DNA from: Clavibacter sp. B3I6 | GTDB lineage: Bacteria > Actinomycetota > Actinomycetes > Actinomycetales > Microbacteriaceae | Length of the DNA: 64,000 nt | Direction of reading: 5' to 3' | Assembly: GCF_030816895.1 (NCBI RefSeq) | Contig: NZ_JAUSYL010000001.1 | Span: 558,001 to 622,000 of the forward strand | Shown here: positions 53,305-61,875 of the stretch, piece after piece | How the letters are laid out: the number at the start of each line of letters is the position of its first letter | Position numbering within the stretch: position 1 is the stretch's first letter | The notes under the pieces: model-generated | Told to the model about the DNA's origin: nothing | What the model saw: only the letters and a program-made list of their open reading frames with translations | The model's database searches: none | Position numbers and translations under genes: made by a program

Positions 53305-53643
53305 ATGACCGACGCGCCCCGACACGAGGACCTGCCCCTGCCCGAGTTCGACCACATCCCGCTGGGGACGCTCCCCCAGCGCCTGCACCCGCTCGACGAG
53401 CGCCAGGTGCTGCTGCTGGTCGCGTACGAGCGCGCGCACGGCGACCGCCTGCCCGTGATGCAGGTGCTGGAGCGGCGGCTGGAGGCGCTGCGCGACGGCG
53501 CGGAGCCCACGGGGGCCGTCCCCGACGTGATGCCCGAGGTGTCGCAGGGCGGCCATCGTGAGCAGGTGACGCCGGCGACGAGCGGGCCGCCGATCAACCC
53601 GCCGTCCCACGGCGACCCGACGAATCCGGCGCAGCCGCGCTGA
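53305..53643 (+). CDS. Hypothetical protein, 112 aa, downstream of baeRF2
   Basis: 112-residue soluble protein with no motif I recognise. The N-terminal 75 residues look folded (LPEFDHIPLGTLPQRLHPLD, then VLLLVAYERAHGDRLPVMQV); the rest is a disordered Pro/Gly/Gln-rich tail. ATG 53305 has a very good ribosome-binding site (GGAGGAGAG). It lies 61 bp after the release-factor-like gene, probably cotranscribed, so a role related to stress or translation is possible but is only inferred from position. Confidence 0.6.
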   Translation: MTDAPRHEDLPLPEFDHIPLGTLPQRLHPLDERQVLLLVAYERAHGDRLPVMQVLERRLEALRDGAEPTGAVPDVMPEVSQGGHREQVTPATSGPPINPPSHGDPTNPAQPR

Positions 53644-53755
53644 CGAGGGGGCGTGCGGTCCGCTGCGGCGGGCCGCACGCCGGCGTGCGCACCGCACCGC
53701 ACCCGCCCGCTGGGGGCAGCGCCCGCGCGATGGGATGAGCCCCCCGCGAAGGGAA

Positions 53756-53789
53756 GAGCCCCGCCCCTCCGTGAGGAGGAGCGGGGCTC
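53756..53789. terminator. Hairpin between small gene and tRNA-Ala
   Basis: Nine-base arms GAGCCCCGC ... GCGGGGCTC with inner CCTC/GAGG pairing. It is placed just past the 3' end of the minus-strand tRNA and also lies downstream of the plus-strand gene ending at 53643. Confidence 0.65.
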
Positions 53790-53794
53790 GAGGG

Positions 53795-53867
53795 TGGATC
53801 TGAGGGGATTCGAACCCCTGACCCCCTGCATGCCATGCAGGTGCGCTACCAACTGCGCCACAGACCC
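53795..53867 (-). tRNA. tRNA-Ala, anticodon GGC
   Basis: 73-nucleotide tRNA on the minus strand. The anticodon loop ATGGCAT closed by CCTGC/GCAGG gives anticodon GGC (complement of 53832-53834). The T-arm reads GGGGTTCGAATCCCC. The acceptor stem GGGTCTG/CAGATCC holds the G3-U70 wobble pair that is the identity element for alanyl-tRNA synthetase. The CCA end is partly encoded (ACC). Confidence 0.95.
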
Positions 53868-53873
53868 GTACTC

Positions 53874-53905
53874 CGCTTCCCTGCGGAAGCGACTCGTCTA
53901 CATTA
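53874..53905 (-). promoter_or_regulatory. tRNA-Ala promoter -10 and leader hairpin
   Basis: Upstream of the tRNA on the minus strand is TAATGT (complement of 53900-53905), a possible -10. Between it and the tRNA 5' end is a seven-base stem CGCTTCC-CTGC-GGAAGCG (53874-53891) that would fold in the 5' leader and may guide RNase P or stabilise the precursor. The remaining non-coding sequence to 54163 is very GC-rich; apart from a CCCCGC/GCGGGG hairpin at 54073-54087, a weak rsfS terminator candidate, I see nothing in it. Confidence 0.45.
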
Positions 53906-54163
53906 CTACAGATTCCGACCGCCTCATGACCAGGGCATCCTCCGCCCCGGTCGACCCGCACGGCGGCGCGCTCGGTGGATCGTCCGGTGGAGCAGGCTCT
54001 CCAGCCCAGGTCGCCGTCCGGGTGCCCGGCCGCCGTCATCTCGACGCCGGTCGTCGGGGCCGGGCTCCGGGTCCCCGCCGAGCGGGGCGGCGGGGGCCCG
54101 TCGACGACACGGACGCCGCGACGGACCGCGTCTCCTGCTCGGCGCGGGTGGGACGGTCTCCGA

Positions 54164-54541
54164 TCAGGAAGCGGAGGGCGTCGGCTCGATCTCGAGGGCG
54201 ACGACGGGGCAGTCCTTCCAGAGGCGCTCCAGCGAGTAGTACATGCGGTCCTCCTCGGTGAAGACGTGGGCGACGACGTCGCCGAAGTCGAGGAGGATCC
54301 AGCGGCCCTCGCTCTTCCCCTCGCGGCGCAGCGGCTTGGCGCCCGCCTCGATCATCTTGTCCTCGATCTCGTCGGCCACCGCCTGCGCGTTGCGCTCGTT
54401 GCGGGCCGAGGCGATGAGGAAGACGTCGGTGAGGGGCAGGGGCCCGGAGACGTCGAGCGCGACCAGGTCGATGGCCTGCTTGGAGTCGGCGGCGGAGGCG
54501 GCGACCTTGAGCAGGTCGAGGGCGCGGGGAGAAGCGGTCAC
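54164..54541 (-). CDS. rsfS: Ribosome silencing factor RsfS
   Basis: 125-residue RsfS/YbeB/Iojap protein that binds ribosomal protein L14 and blocks subunit joining when nutrients are short. Family signatures: KQAIDLVALDVSGPLPLTDV, FLIASARNERNAQAVADEIE and GRWILLDFGDVVAHVFTEED. GTG start at 54541. It stands 39 bp after the low-complexity gene and downstream of nadD, the usual nadD-rsfS linkage. Confidence 0.93.
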   Translation of the reverse strand: MTASPRALDLLKVAASAADSKQAIDLVALDVSGPLPLTDVFLIASARNERNAQAVADEIEDKMIEAGAKPLRREGKSEGRWILLDFGDVVAHVFTEEDRMYYSLERLWKDCPVVALEIEPTPSAS

Positions 54542-54580
54542 AGAGTCCTTCCGGGACGGGTGGGATGGTGCGTCAGGTGA

Positions 54581-56230
54581 TCAGAATACATTCGTCATGA
54601 ACGCGACGACGACGAGCCCGGCGCCGATGACCGCGACGCCGCCGGCCGTGACGGCCGCGACGACGGGCGCGGTGAAGCGCTTGCGGGGCGGCGGCTGGAC
54701 GACGGCGCGCGTGGAGGTATGGGTGCTCACCGCGCGGCTTGCGCGCACGGGCTCTGAGTCGGACCCCGCGTGCGCGTGATCGTGGTCGTCGCCCTCGAGC
54801 ATCCGGTCCATGTCGGCCGTGTCGAACCGGTCGGGATGCGTGCCCATCGAGCCCAGGCTGCGGGGCAGGTCGATGGACCCGGTGATGATGATCTCCCCCG
54901 TGCTGTTCAGCGCCTGCTGCATGTCGGCCGAGTGCGGCACGGAGGGGAGGATGAAGTGGTTGCCGGTGTGCGGCTGGTCCTCGTCGACCTGGTCCTGCAC
55001 CGACCAGTGGCCCGTCGGCGGGGTGAACGGCGTGCGGACGTCGGCCACCGGGGCCTCCGCGGCGGTGCGGACCGCGGCGGGCGTCCGGTCATCCGCGTCG
55101 TCGCCGTGCGGCTCCTCCGCGGCAGCGGCCGCGCGGGTGCCGAAGGCCGGCTCGAGCGTCGGCGCGGCGGCGCCCGTGGTCCAGGGGACGGGCTGGAAGG
55201 CGGGGGCCGGGCGCGGGTCCTCCTCGCGGCTCGGCGCATGGGCGGCCAGCGGCGGGACGGTCGGCTGCTCGCCCGACGAGTCGACGTCGCGGTCGGATGC
55301 GTCGCCGGACGGGACGATGGGCGCGAAGGGCCAGGCGGAGGGCGTCTCGGCGGGCGCCATCTCGGCCGAGGGGGGCGTCGCCGACGCGGACTCCGGCTCG
55401 ACGGCGGTGGTCTCCTCGGCGGCGGGCTCGTCGGCTGCCTCCGTCGTCGAGGTGGCGTCCGCGTCCTCGGTGTCGGACGCGACAGCGGTCCCGGGCGCGT
55501 CCACGGTCCCGGTCGCGGGCGCCGTTTCGGCGACGTCGGCGGCGGGCGTGCGGCGGTAGGCGCTGCCGTAGGGCGCACGCGGACGCGGCGTCGCGCGCGA
55601 GCCGCGGCCGTAGCGGACGTACGGCGGGACGTCGCCGTCCGACGAGGCGGCGGCGGCGGGAGGGGCGTCGTCGACGGCGGGGCGCGCATCGGCCGGGCGC
55701 TCCTCCGGCCCGGGCTGCTGCCTCGGGGGCTGATCGGTCGTCGGCTGCTCGGTCGCGGCACCGGTGCGGTCCGCGGCGTCGTCGCCGTGCTCGTGCCCGC
55801 GCTGCTGGCGGGCGGCCTCCTCGGCCTCGCGGATGGCGCGGAGCTGGCGGCGGGTGAGGACCCCGCCCGACAGGAGGATCGCGGAGGTCTCGGGGCCGAC
55901 GCCGGTCGACGCGGGCGTCGCGGCGGGCGCCGTCTCCTCGACGGTCGGGCGAGCGGATCCGGCGTCGTGGGCCGACACGGACGCCGGCGACTCCCCCTGC
56001 TGCGGTCCATCCGCCACGGCGGCCTGCTCGGACGCGATCGCGGCGGCGGGCTCGCCGTCGGGGGCCGGGGCGTCCGCCGGAGCGTCGTCCGCCTCGTCGA
56101 TGCCCAGGGCCTGCGCCCGCGCGCGCTCCGCGGCGCGCATCTCGCGGCGGCTCAGCCCGAGGGTCGCGGGAGCGGGACCGTCGTCGAACGAGGTCGGCCC
56201 GGTGTCGGGCGCGTCGTGGGAGGGGGTCAT
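54581..56230 (-). CDS. Low-complexity tail-anchored membrane protein, 549 aa
   Basis: 549-residue protein, unknown. Two short basic repeats with the pattern LSRREMRAAERARAQ (about 21-35) and LTRRQLRAIREAEEAAR (about 115-131) are separated by long disordered Ala/Pro/Asp/Glu/Thr-rich stretches. The C-terminal 30 residues form one hydrophobic helix (VVAAVTAGGVAVIGAGLVVV) close to the end, as in tail-anchored proteins. The region before it (NSTGEIIITGSIDLPRSLGS) looks folded. The ATG at 56230 overlaps the nadD stop (ATGA). Its position between nadD and rsfS suggests conservation in this lineage. The composition fits the rest of the genome. Confidence 0.7.
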   Translation of the reverse strand: MTPSHDAPDTGPTSFDDGPAPATLGLSRREMRAAERARAQALGIDEADDAPADAPAPDGEPAAAIASEQAAVADGPQQGESPASVSAHDAGSARPTVEETAPAATPASTGVGPETSAILLSGGVLTRRQLRAIREAEEAARQQRGHEHGDDAADRTGAATEQPTTDQPPRQQPGPEERPADARPAVDDAPPAAAASSDGDVPPYVRYGRGSRATPRPRAPYGSAYRRTPAADVAETAPATGTVDAPGTAVASDTEDADATSTTEAADEPAAEETTAVEPESASATPPSAEMAPAETPSAWPFAPIVPSGDASDRDVDSSGEQPTVPPLAAHAPSREEDPRPAPAFQPVPWTTGAAAPTLEPAFGTRAAAAAEEPHGDDADDRTPAAVRTAAEAPVADVRTPFTPPTGHWSVQDQVDEDQPHTGNHFILPSVPHSADMQQALNSTGEIIITGSIDLPRSLGSMGTHPDRFDTADMDRMLEGDDHDHAHAGSDSEPVRASRAVSTHTSTRAVVQPPPRKRFTAPVVAAVTAGGVAVIGAGLVVVAFMTNVF

Positions 56231-56829
56231 TGCGGGCTCCGATACAGGTGGTGCTTGGAGATGTACTGGACGACTCCGTCGGGGACGAGGTACCACACGG
56301 GGAAGCCCCGTCCGACTCGGCTCCGGCAGTCGGTCGAGGAGATCGCCAACGCCGGGACCTCCAGCAATCTTACGTCGGCGTGCGGGAGGCCGCTCTCGGT
56401 GAGGTCGTGACCGGGACGGGTCACCGCGACGAAGTGCGCCAGGTCCCAGAGCTCCGAGACGTCCTTCCAGCCGAGGATCTGCTGGATCGCGTCCGCGCCC
56501 GTGATGAAGAACAGCTCCGCGTCCGGGTGCATGCGCCGGATGTCGCGGAGCGTGTCGATCGTGTAGGTGGTGCCGCCTCGGTCGATGTCCACGCGGCTGA
56601 CGGTGAAGCGCGGGTTCGCCGCCGTCGCGATCACGGTCATCAGGTACCGGTGCTCGCCGTCGGTCACCGTCTGCTTCTGCCACGGCTGCCCGGTGGGGAC
56701 GAAGATCACCTCGTCCAGCTGGAGGTGCTGCTGGACCTCGCTCGCCGCGACCAGGTGGCCGTTGTGGATGGGGTCGAACGTGCCGCCCATGACCCCGATG
56801 CGGAGGCGCGGGGTCGCGGGGGTCGTCAT
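56227..56829 (-). CDS. nadD: Nicotinate-nucleotide adenylyltransferase
   Basis: 200-residue enzyme that adenylates nicotinate mononucleotide in NAD synthesis. The nucleotidyltransferase signature GGTFDPIHNGH lies at 15-25, FVPTGQPWQK follows, and the late ISSTDCRSRV matches the (I)SST-x-x-R motif. ATG at 56829 with a weak ribosome-binding site; it may be coupled to the small membrane gene ending 17 bp upstream. Followed by the low-complexity protein gene (four-base overlap) and rsfS. Confidence 0.95.
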   Translation of the reverse strand: MTTPATPRLRIGVMGGTFDPIHNGHLVAASEVQQHLQLDEVIFVPTGQPWQKQTVTDGEHRYLMTVIATAANPRFTVSRVDIDRGGTTYTIDTLRDIRRMHPDAELFFITGADAIQQILGWKDVSELWDLAHFVAVTRPGHDLTESGLPHADVRLLEVPALAISSTDCRSRVGRGFPVWYLVPDGVVQYISKHHLYRSPQ

Positions 56830-56846
56830 CTGGCCGGTGCTCGCGC

Positions 56847-57062
56847 TCAGTGCGTCTGGTCGGCGGTGCCGTGGCCCTGCTCGGCGACGGGGGTCTTGGC
56901 CCACTTCTCCGAGTGGCGGTTGCTCACGTCGCGGAAGCTGAACATGACGACGCCGAGGGCGACGAACGCGACGGCCGCGACCGCCGGGAAGACCCACAGC
57001 GGGGCGGCGAGCTCCATGGCGTGCTCGGTCTCGGCGAGGAGGGTGGTGGTCAGCGCGTGCAT
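56847..57062 (-). CDS. Small single-pass membrane protein, 71 aa
   Basis: 71-residue protein with one central helix (PLWVFPAVAAVAFVALGVVM) and a charged C-terminus (RHSEKWAKTPVAEQGHG). No known function. ATG 57062 is preceded by GGAGATCC, and the stop is 17 bp before nadD, so it is the probable first gene of the nadD-rsfS operon. The 129 bp between it and proA show no strong promoter match. Confidence 0.7.
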   Translation of the reverse strand: MHALTTTLLAETEHAMELAAPLWVFPAVAAVAFVALGVVMFSFRDVSNRHSEKWAKTPVAEQGHGTADQTH

Positions 57063-57191
57063 GGGATCTCCGTTCGTGGCACGCCCCGTGGCGCGGAGGC
57101 GGCGACTGCCATCCTATCGACGGGCCCGGGCGCCGCGGCCACACGGAGGGGCGTGCCGTCGGGTCGATCCGGAGCGCGGATCGGCCGCCGG

Positions 57192-58517
57192 TCAGCCCCG
57201 GACCTGCCCGCTCCCCCGCACGATCCACTTCGTGCTCGTCAGCTCCTGCAGCCCCATCGGCCCACGCGCGTGCAGCTTCTGCGTGGAGATGCCGACCTCG
57301 GCGCCGAAGCCGAACTCGGATCCGTCGGTGAACCGGGTGGACGCGTTGACCATGACGACCGCGGAGTCGACGGCGGCGAGGAAGCGCTCGGCGACCGCCA
57401 GGTCGGACGTGACGATCGACTCGGTGTGGTGCGTGGACCAGCGGGCGATGTGCGCGACCGCGTCCTCCACGGACTCGACGACCCGGACGGCGACGTCGAG
57501 GGACAGGTACTCGGCGGCCCAGTCCTCGTCGTCGGCGGGCACGGCGGCCGGCCAGAGCGCGCGGACCGCGTCGTCGCCGTGCACCGTGACCCCGCGGTCG
57601 CGGAGCGCGTCGAGGACGGCGGGGAGGATCCGGGGGGCCGCGTCGCGGTGCACGAGCAGCGTCTCCATGGCGTTGCACACGCTCGGGCGGCTGACCTTGG
57701 CGTCGACCGCGATGTCGACGGCCATGCGCGCGTCCGCTGTGGCGTCGAGGTAGACGTGCACGACGCCCGCGCCGGTCTCGATCACCGGGACGGTCGACTC
57801 CTCCACCACGGTGCGGATGAGGTCGGCGGACCCGCGGGGCACGAGCACGTCGACGAGTCCGCGCGCCCGCATGAGCCGGGCGGCGCCGGCGCGGCCGTGG
57901 GCGTCGACGGTCTGCACGGCGTCGGCGGGGAGCCCGGCGCGCTCGAGGGCGCCGCGCATCACCTCGACGAGCACGGCGTTCGTGCGGAGGGCGGCGGACC
58001 CTCCGCGCAGCACCACGGCGTTGCCGCTCTTCAGCGCGAGCGCGGCGATGTCCACCGTGACGTTGGGCCGGGCCTCGTAGATGGCGCCGACGACGCCGAA
58101 GGGCACGCGCACCTGCGAGAGGAGCAGCCCGTTCGGCAGGGTCCGGCCGCGGACGACGTGGCCCAGCGGGTCGTCGAGGCCGCGGATCCCCGCCACCGCG
58201 TCGGCGAGGGACGCCACCCGGCGGGCGTCGAGGGTCAGCCGGTCGAGGAGCCCGGCGGCGAGGCCGGAGGCGCGTCCGCGGTCGAGGTCCTCGGCGTTCG
58301 CGGCGACGATGCGGTCGCGCGCGGCGAGGACGGCGGCGGCGATGCCGTCGAGTGCGGCGTCGCGCTGCCCGGCGGTGCTCGCGGCGAGCAGCGTGGCGGC
58401 GGCGCGGGCGCCGTGGAGGAGCGCCTCGAGGGCGGCGTCCGGCAGGTCGGCATCCGGCAGGTCGGACGGAGCGGTGGCGAGGACGACGTCGGGCGCGTCG
58501 GAGGCGATCGTGGGCAT
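57192..58517 (-). CDS. proA: Glutamate-5-semialdehyde dehydrogenase (gamma-glutamyl phosphate reductase)
   Basis: 441-residue NADPH enzyme that reduces gamma-glutamyl phosphate to glutamate semialdehyde for proline synthesis. The aldehyde-dehydrogenase-fold catalytic cysteine is C281 in RPSVCNAMETLLVHRD. VRVPFGVVGAIYEARPNVTV and LKSGNAVVLRGGSAA also match ProA. ATG at 58517. It follows proB by 48 bp on the same strand, completing the proline branch. Confidence 0.93.
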   Translation of the reverse strand: MPTIASDAPDVVLATAPSDLPDADLPDAALEALLHGARAAATLLAASTAGQRDAALDGIAAAVLAARDRIVAANAEDLDRGRASGLAAGLLDRLTLDARRVASLADAVAGIRGLDDPLGHVVRGRTLPNGLLLSQVRVPFGVVGAIYEARPNVTVDIAALALKSGNAVVLRGGSAALRTNAVLVEVMRGALERAGLPADAVQTVDAHGRAGAARLMRARGLVDVLVPRGSADLIRTVVEESTVPVIETGAGVVHVYLDATADARMAVDIAVDAKVSRPSVCNAMETLLVHRDAAPRILPAVLDALRDRGVTVHGDDAVRALWPAAVPADDEDWAAEYLSLDVAVRVVESVEDAVAHIARWSTHHTESIVTSDLAVAERFLAAVDSAVVMVNASTRFTDGSEFGFGAEVGISTQKLHARGPMGLQELTSTKWIVRGSGQVRG

Positions 58518-58565
58518 GACCGGCAGCCTAGCCAGCCGCGCGGCCCCTGCCGGCGGGCGCGCGGG

Positions 58566-59345
58566 TCAGGCGCGGGGCGCGAACCAGGTGCCGACGTGCG
58601 CGCCGGCGAGGGCCTCGGCCACCTGCGCGGTGGACGTGAGCAGGACGCCCGTGCCCACCTCGGCGGCCAGGCGCGCGGCGGCGACCTTGGTCACGGCTCC
58701 CCCGGTGCCGACGCCCGTGCCGGTGCTGCCGATCTCGACGCCCTCGAGCTCGTCGCCGAAGTCGACGTGCTCGATGCGCCGCGCGCCGGGCTCCTGGGGA
58801 GGCCGCGTGTAGAGCGCGTCCACGTCGGAGAGCAGCAGCAGCAGGTCGGCGTCGACGAGCCGGGCGACGAGCGCCGCGAGCCGGTCGTTGTCGCCGAAGC
58901 GGATCTCGTGGGTCGCCACGGTGTCGTTCTCGTTGACGATGGGCAGGAGCCGCAGGCCCAGCAGGCGCTCCATGGCGCGCTGCGCGTTCTCCCGATGGTC
59001 GGGCGCGGCCAGGTCGCCGGCGGTGAGGAGCACCTGCCCCGCGACGATGCCGTAGCGGTCCAGGCTCTCCTGGTACCGGAAGACGAGCACGCTCTGGCCG
59101 ACCGCGGCGGCGGCCTGCTGCGTGGCCAGGTCGGCGGGGCGGTCGTCGAGGCGGAGGAAGGGCATTCCCGTCGCGATGGCGCCGGACGAGACGAGCACGA
59201 CCTCCGCGCCGCGCGCGTGGGCGGCAGCGATCGCGTCCACGAGGGGCGCGATCTGGCCGGCGTTCTCGCCGCTGATGGAGGACGAGCCGACCTTCACGAC
59301 GATGCGCCGCGCGGACGCGATGCCCGCGCGGGAGGTCGTGCCCAC
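58566..59345 (-). CDS. proB: Glutamate 5-kinase, short form without PUA domain
   Basis: 259-residue kinase that phosphorylates glutamate on the gamma-carboxylate, committing it to proline. The amino-acid-kinase domain is complete: VVKVGSSSISGENAGQIAPL, VSSGAIATGMPFL, PIVNENDTV and GTGVGTGGAVTKVAAARLA. The usual C-terminal PUA domain (about 100 residues) is absent: a TGA follows the kinase domain and only 48 bp remain before proA. GTG start at 59345, three bases after the obgE stop. Feedback control by proline may be altered. Confidence 0.9.
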   Translation of the reverse strand: MGTTSRAGIASARRIVVKVGSSSISGENAGQIAPLVDAIAAAHARGAEVVLVSSGAIATGMPFLRLDDRPADLATQQAAAAVGQSVLVFRYQESLDRYGIVAGQVLLTAGDLAAPDHRENAQRAMERLLGLRLLPIVNENDTVATHEIRFGDNDRLAALVARLVDADLLLLLSDVDALYTRPPQEPGARRIEHVDFGDELEGVEIGSTGTGVGTGGAVTKVAAARLAAEVGTGVLLTSTAQVAEALAGAHVGTWFAPRA

Positions 59346-59348
59346 CCG

Positions 59349-60887
59349 CTAGGCCCTGTCGTCCGAGGCGGCGTCCTCGTCCGTCGCGTCGTCGTCCGCC
59401 CAGAGGCCGGCCTCGCCCTCGCGCACGAGCTGGGCGCGGGCCTCGGCCTTGGCGTCCATGCGCGCGAAGTAGTCCTCGCGGCGCGCCTGGTTGGTGCGGC
59501 GGTTGAGCGGGTCGACGCGGGCGTCGGCGCCGCGGGGGCTCGTGATGAGCTCCGCCGTGGAGGTGAGCGTGGGCTCCCAGTCGAATACGACGCCGTCGCC
59601 CTCGCCGATGACGACGCTGGATCCGGCGACCGCCCCGGCCTTGAACAGGCCGTCCTCGACGCCGAGCTTCGCGAGCCGGTCGGCCAGGTAGCCCACGGCC
59701 TCGTCGTTCCTGAAGTCGGTCTGCTGCACCCAGCGCTCCGGCTTGCTGCCGAGGATGCGGTAGACGTCGCCGTAGCTGCCGCCGTCGACGCGGATGGTGA
59801 ACGGCTTCTCGTCCACGGCGCGCGGGCGGAGCACGATGCGCGGGGCCTCGGGCTCCTCGGCCGCCTTGGTGCGGGCGGCCTCGACGAGCTCGGCGAGGGC
59901 GAAGGACAGCTGGCGGAGGCCCTCGTGGCTCACCGTGGAGATGTCGAAGACGCGGTAGCCGCGGGCCTCGAGCTCGGGCCGCACGAGCTCGGCGAGCTCC
60001 TGGGCCTCGGGCACGTCGATCTTGTTGAGCGCGATGAGCTGGGGACGCTCGAGCAGCGGGACCTGGCCGTCGGGGACGGGGTACGCGGCGAGCTCGGTGA
60101 GGATGATGTCGAGGTCGGAGATCGGGTCGCGGCCGGGATCCAGCGTGGCGCAGTCCAGCACGTGCAGGAGCGCCGAGCACCGCTCGACGTGGCGCAGGAA
60201 CTCGAGCCCGAGCCCCTTGCCCTCGCTCGCGCCCTCGATGAGGCCGGGCACGTCGGCGACGGTGTAGCGCGAGTCCGCGACCTCCACGACGCCGAGGTTC
60301 GGGTGGAGCGTGGTGAAGGGGTAGTCGGCGATCTTCGGCTTCGCGGCCGAGATGGCGGCGACGAGGCTCGACTTGCCCGCGGAGGGGTAGCCGACGAGCG
60401 CGACGTCGGCGACGACCTTGAGCTCGAGGACGACGTCGCCCTCGTAGCCCCGGGTGCCGAGGAGCGCGAACCCGGGCGCCTTGCGCTTGGTGGTGGCGAG
60501 CGACGCGTTGCCGAGGCCGCCCTGGCCGGCCTCGGCCGCGACGTAGCGCATGCCGGGCGTGGCCATGTCGGCCAGCTCGTTGCCGTCGACGTCCTTGACG
60601 ACGGTGCCCACGGGCACGGGGAGCTCGAGCGCCTCGCCGAGCGTGCCGTGGCGGTGGTCGCCCATGCCGGGTCCGCCGTTGCGGGAGGACCGGTGGGGGC
60701 CGCGGTGGTACGGGAGGAGCGTGGTGACCTGCGGGTCGGCCACGAGCACGATGTCGCCGCCGTTCCCGCCGTTGCCGCCGTCCGGGCCCGCGAGGGGCTT
60801 GAACTTCTCCCGGCGCACCGAGACGCAGCCGTTGCCGCCGTTTCCCGCCCGCAGGTGGAGGGTCACGGTGTCGACGAATGTCGCCAT
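59349..60887 (-). CDS. obgE: Obg family ribosome-assembly GTPase
   Basis: 512-residue GTPase involved in 50S subunit assembly and stress control. The glycine-rich Obg fold covers residues 1-159 (FVDTVTLHLRAGNGGNGCVS). The G1 motif is GYPSAGKSS (166-174), G3 DVPGLIEGAS, G4 LNKID. A C-terminal OCT domain follows (from about residue 345), then an acidic tail of about 60 residues. ATG at 60887. It lies after rplU-rpmA with a hairpin between, the conserved bacterial arrangement. Confidence 0.95.
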   Translation of the reverse strand: MATFVDTVTLHLRAGNGGNGCVSVRREKFKPLAGPDGGNGGNGGDIVLVADPQVTTLLPYHRGPHRSSRNGGPGMGDHRHGTLGEALELPVPVGTVVKDVDGNELADMATPGMRYVAAEAGQGGLGNASLATTKRKAPGFALLGTRGYEGDVVLELKVVADVALVGYPSAGKSSLVAAISAAKPKIADYPFTTLHPNLGVVEVADSRYTVADVPGLIEGASEGKGLGLEFLRHVERCSALLHVLDCATLDPGRDPISDLDIILTELAAYPVPDGQVPLLERPQLIALNKIDVPEAQELAELVRPELEARGYRVFDISTVSHEGLRQLSFALAELVEAARTKAAEEPEAPRIVLRPRAVDEKPFTIRVDGGSYGDVYRILGSKPERWVQQTDFRNDEAVGYLADRLAKLGVEDGLFKAGAVAGSSVVIGEGDGVVFDWEPTLTSTAELITSPRGADARVDPLNRRTNQARREDYFARMDAKAEARAQLVREGEAGLWADDDATDEDAASDDRA

Positions 60888-60931
60888 GGCTGGAGCTCGT
60901 TTCTTCTAGAGGTGTCCCTGCGGAACGCACG

Positions 60932-60957
60932 CAAGGGCGGGCCGAGGCCCGCCCTTG
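60932..60957 (-). terminator. Attenuator hairpin between rpmA and obgE
   Basis: Perfect 11-base arms CAAGGGCGGGC ... GCCCGCCCTTG with a CGAG loop, inside the 119-bp gap after rpmA. It would reduce transcription from the ribosomal-protein genes into obgE-proB-proA. Confidence 0.6.
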
Positions 60958-61006
60958 ATGTGCTGCGCGGCAGTGCCGCTGCAGGGTGTCGTGCTGTCGG
61001 CCTGCG

Positions 61007-61261
61007 CTAGGCCGGGACGACGATGTTGACGACCTTGCGGCCGCCCTTGACGCCGAACTCCACCGAACCGGCGGAGAGGGCGAACAGCGTGTCGTCGCCG
61101 CCACGGCCGACGTTCACGCCGGGGTGGAAGTGCGTGCCGCGCTGGCGGACGATGATCTCGCCGGCGCCGACGACCTGGCCGCCGAAGCGCTTCACGCCGA
61201 GGCGCTGCGCGTTCGAGTCACGGCCGTTGCGGGTAGAGCTCGCGCCCTTCTTGTGTGCCAT
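61007..61261 (-). CDS. rpmA: 50S ribosomal protein L27
   Basis: 84-residue L27. It begins MAHKKGASSTRNGRDSNAQR with no cleavable extension, so the N-terminal tail reaching the peptidyl-transferase centre needs no protease, unlike in Firmicutes. GVKRFGGQVVGAGEIIVRQR is the family core. ATG 61261, 24 bp after rplU. Confidence 0.97.
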   Translation of the reverse strand: MAHKKGASSTRNGRDSNAQRLGVKRFGGQVVGAGEIIVRQRGTHFHPGVNVGRGGDDTLFALSAGSVEFGVKGGRKVVNIVVPA

Positions 61262-61285
61262 CTGCTTCTCCCTGCGTTCTCGGTG

Positions 61286-61594
61286 CTAGTTGATCTCGGT
61301 GACCTGGACGCGCGTGAGGTCCTGGCGGTGCCCCTGGCGCTTCTTGTAGCCGGTCTTGTTCTTGAACTTCTGGATGACGATCTTGGGACCGCGGAGGTCG
61401 TTCAGGATCTCGGCGCTGACGGTGACGTCGGCGAGCTTCGCGGCGTCCGTGGTGATGGTGTCGCCGTCGACGAGCAGGACCGCGGGGAGCACGACCTTGC
61501 CGCTCTGCTGGTTCTTGACCCGGTCCATCGTGACGATGGTCCCGACCTCGACCTTCTCCTGCCGACCGCCGGCGCGCACAACTGCGTAAACCAC
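61286..61594 (-). CDS. rplU: 50S ribosomal protein L21
   Basis: 102-residue L21 that binds 23S rRNA in the large subunit. [16 protein letters not shown] at the start and [16 protein letters not shown] near the end are the family signatures. The GTG start at 61594 is preceded by AGGTACGGAAAA. First gene of the rplU-rpmA-obgE-proB-proA unit behind a good promoter and a leader of about 120 bases. Confidence 0.96.
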
Positions 61595-61720
61595 TTTTCC
61601 GTACCTGTTTTCTCTCGCGGGCTTGACTCACTGGGGACTTGACGCCCTGTGGCCCGAATCATTGGAGGAAGTCTGCCGCAGACGCACGACCCCTCGGGGA
61701 TCGGCGCATGCCAGCGACTC

Positions 61721-61749
61721 ACGTTACCGGAACGCCGGACAGGGGTCAA
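61721..61749 (-). promoter_or_regulatory. Sigma-70-type promoter of the rplU operon
   Basis: On the minus strand TTGACC (complement of 61744-61749), a 17-bp spacer, and TAACGT (complement of 61721-61726). This is the best -35/-10 pair in the window. The predicted transcript has about 120 untranslated bases before the rplU GTG, enough for an L21-type autoregulatory leader, though I cannot identify its structure by eye. Confidence 0.75.
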
Positions 61750-61875
61750 ACTCCGGACCCCGGGCGTCCTCGGTCGATCATACGCGAGGGTGCGGCCGCC
61801 CGGCTGCAAGCACGCCGGGCGCGTCGCGGTCGTCGGCGGGTCGGGGTCGCATCGCCGCCTGCCTATGCTCGCAGG

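Noticed and set aside
56850..61010. Plus-strand open frame of about 1390 codons opposite proA-proB-obgE
   Set aside because: Antisense shadow of three well-identified genes; no known motif.
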